Positions 5,705 through 6,623 of a stretch of DNA of 6,623 nucleotides are shown here, piece by piece. This DNA is from an uncultured Alphaproteobacteria bacterium (lineage in GTDB: Bacteria > Pseudomonadota > Alphaproteobacteria > Rickettsiales > UBA1997). The position numbers and the translations under genes are program-made. The stretch is from contig CAIYMZ010000128.1 in NCBI GenBank assembly GCA_903927415.1, positions 1 through 6,623 on the forward strand, given 5' to 3'. Under the pieces are notes generated by a model, which worked only from the letters and a program-made list of their open reading frames with translations, had not been told where the DNA came from and did not search any database. Position 1 is the stretch's first letter. Every line of letters starts with the position of its first letter.

Positions 5705-6536
5705 CACACGCCGCCTTCACCAATCCACGAATCTGATTAATGTAAGAAGCCCGCTCACTCACTGAAATTGCGCTTCGAGCATCGAGTAAATTTAAAATGT
5801 GACTCGCTTTCAAAGCTTGTTCGTAAGCCGGAATTGGTAATTTTTTTGCGGCGAGATTCTGCGACTGTTGTTTGGCTTCAGCGAAATTTCGAAACAAGGT
5901 TTCGACGTTGGAATGTTCCAAAATGAAGGCGGAATTTTCGATTTCGCTTTGCTTAAAAATATCACCGTAAGTGATTTTTTCAGCGCCTTTGCAGCCGTTC
6001 CAATTAATGTCGAAAACGCTGTCGACGCCTTGAACATGCATGGCGATGCGTTCGAGTCCGTAGGTGATTTCGCCGGAAATTAATTCGCATTCAATGCCGC
6101 CGACTTGCTGCATGTAAGTGAATTGCGAGATTTCCATGCCGTTAAACCAAACCTCCCAGCCGAGGCCAGACGCGCCGACAGAAGGATTTTCCCAATCGTC
6201 TTCGACAAAACGAATGTCATTTTCGGATGGGTTTAAGCCAATCAAGTCAAGGCTTTGGAGATAAAGTTCTTTAATATTTTTTGGTGCCGGTTTTAGTAAA
6301 GTTTGGAATTGGTAGTAGTGCGAAAGGCGATTGGGATTTTGAGCATAACGCGCGTCAGTCGGGCGTCGGCATGGTTGAACGTAAGCTGCTTTCCATGGTT
6401 TTTTGCCGAGAGCGTGGAGGACGGTGGCGGGGTGCAAAGTTCCGGCGCCGACTTCGATGTCGAGTGGCTGTAAGATTGCGCAGCCTTGCGCTGCCCAGAA
6501 ATTTTGCAGATCTAGAATAATTTTTTGGAAAGACAT
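5685..6536 (-). CDS. glyQ: Glycyl-tRNA synthetase alpha subunit
   Basis: Catalytic alpha subunit of the bacterial alpha2beta2 glycyl-tRNA synthetase, which charges tRNA-Gly in the cytosol. Class II features are clear: N-terminal FWAAQGCAILQPL, the EVGAGTLHPAT segment (28-38), YVQPCRRPTDARYAQNPNRL (52-71) followed by HYYQFQ, then LGWEVWFNGMEISQFTYMQQ (125-144). Motif 3 is EITYGLERIAMH at 156-167. Small departures from the usual PSRRPTDGRYGENPNR wording are C56 for S, A62 for G and A65-Q66 for G-E. The length is 283 aa, close to alphaproteobacterial examples. The last five residues, LVVSG, and the stop come from a 7-bp repeat, so the native tail may have been replaced. An in-frame TAA at 6542-6540 fixes ATG 6536; the leader is A/T-rich with no Shine-Dalgarno. 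glyS, which commonly follows glyQ directly, is absent: fadE comes next, 151 bp on. Confidence 0.97.
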   Translation of the reverse strand: MSFQKIILDLQNFWAAQGCAILQPLDIEVGAGTLHPATVLHALGKKPWKAAYVQPCRRPTDARYAQNPNRLSHYYQFQTLLKPAPKNIKELYLQSLDLIGLNPSENDIRFVEDDWENPSVGASGLGWEVWFNGMEISQFTYMQQVGGIECELISGEITYGLERIAMHVQGVDSVFDINWNGCKGAEKITYGDIFKQSEIENSAFILEHSNVETLFRNFAEAKQQSQNLAAKKLPIPAYEQALKASHILNLLDARSAISVSERASYINQIRGLVKAACELVVSG

Positions 6537-6578
6537 TTTTTAATTTTTTAATTTTTGATTTCGGATTTTTTTAGGTGT

Positions 6579-6608
6579 CGTCATTGCGAGCGTAAGCGAA
6601 GCAATCCA
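6579..6608. repeat. GTCATTGCGAGCG...GCAATCCA palindromic repeat
   Basis: CGTCA (6579-6583) is followed by TTGC, an interrupted inner stem (GAGCGTAAGCGAA), GCAA and TCCA. ATTGC (6583-6587) pairs with GCAAT (6601-6605). This is a familiar short palindrome in Rickettsiales and other bacterial intergenic DNA, by recollection. It keeps the same GTCA/TCCA edges as the elements at 23-51 and 5558-5642 but has a different stem. It lies about 40 bp upstream of glyQ. The stretch 6537-6578 is A/T-rich and could hold a promoter, but I cannot pick out a convincing -35/-10 pair. Confidence 0.65.
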
Positions 6609-6623
6609 AAGAGCTGTAACACA

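Noticed and set aside
6537..6578. Promoter for glyQ
   Set aside because: The stretch is A/T-rich throughout and any hexamer pair chosen would be arbitrary.

Overview
The window reads as chromosomal DNA of a low-to-moderate GC, probably deep-branching or host-associated alphaproteobacterium. This is an inference. The GlyQ N-terminal half has the EVGAGT-xHPAT form I associate with alphaproteobacteria, RseP is the short one-PDZ type (369 aa), and the intergenic palindromes (GTCA-stem-loop-stem-TCCAG, and a GTCATTGCGAGCG type) resemble repeats abundant in Rickettsiales and related lineages. No 16S or other decisive marker is present.

Layout: 1-241 holds palindromic repeats and no gene. The only plus-strand gene is rseP (242-1351, intramembrane site-2 protease). 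All others are on the minus strand. In transcription order they are glyQ (6536-5685, glycyl-tRNA synthetase alpha), fadE (5533-3089, membrane-anchored acyl-CoA dehydrogenase), trpG (3035-2466, anthranilate synthase glutaminase) and trpD (2324-1344, anthranilate phosphoribosyltransferase). trpD converges on rseP and their ends overlap by 8 bp. trpG and trpD supply two activities of the chorismate-to-tryptophan route, but trpE, trpC and trpBA are not here. fadE serves fatty-acid beta-oxidation, glyQ translation and rseP envelope proteolysis. There is no obvious shared pathway, so the minus-strand run looks like a chance or loosely co-transcribed series.

The most striking content is repetitive. 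Every minus-strand intergenic gap, and both ends of the window, carries a palindromic or inverted-pair element of a different type. In addition, a 7-bp tandem repeat (minus strand MCTWACG-like, plus strand CGTWAGK-like) occurs at three separate places, each touching a coding sequence. It lies inside trpD, where it encodes about 11 residues. It also fills the fadE-trpG gap and abuts the trpG start codon, and it covers the last codons and stop of glyQ. None of the five genes has a recognisable Shine-Dalgarno sequence. I see no tRNA, rRNA, CRISPR array, transposase gene or prophage gene.
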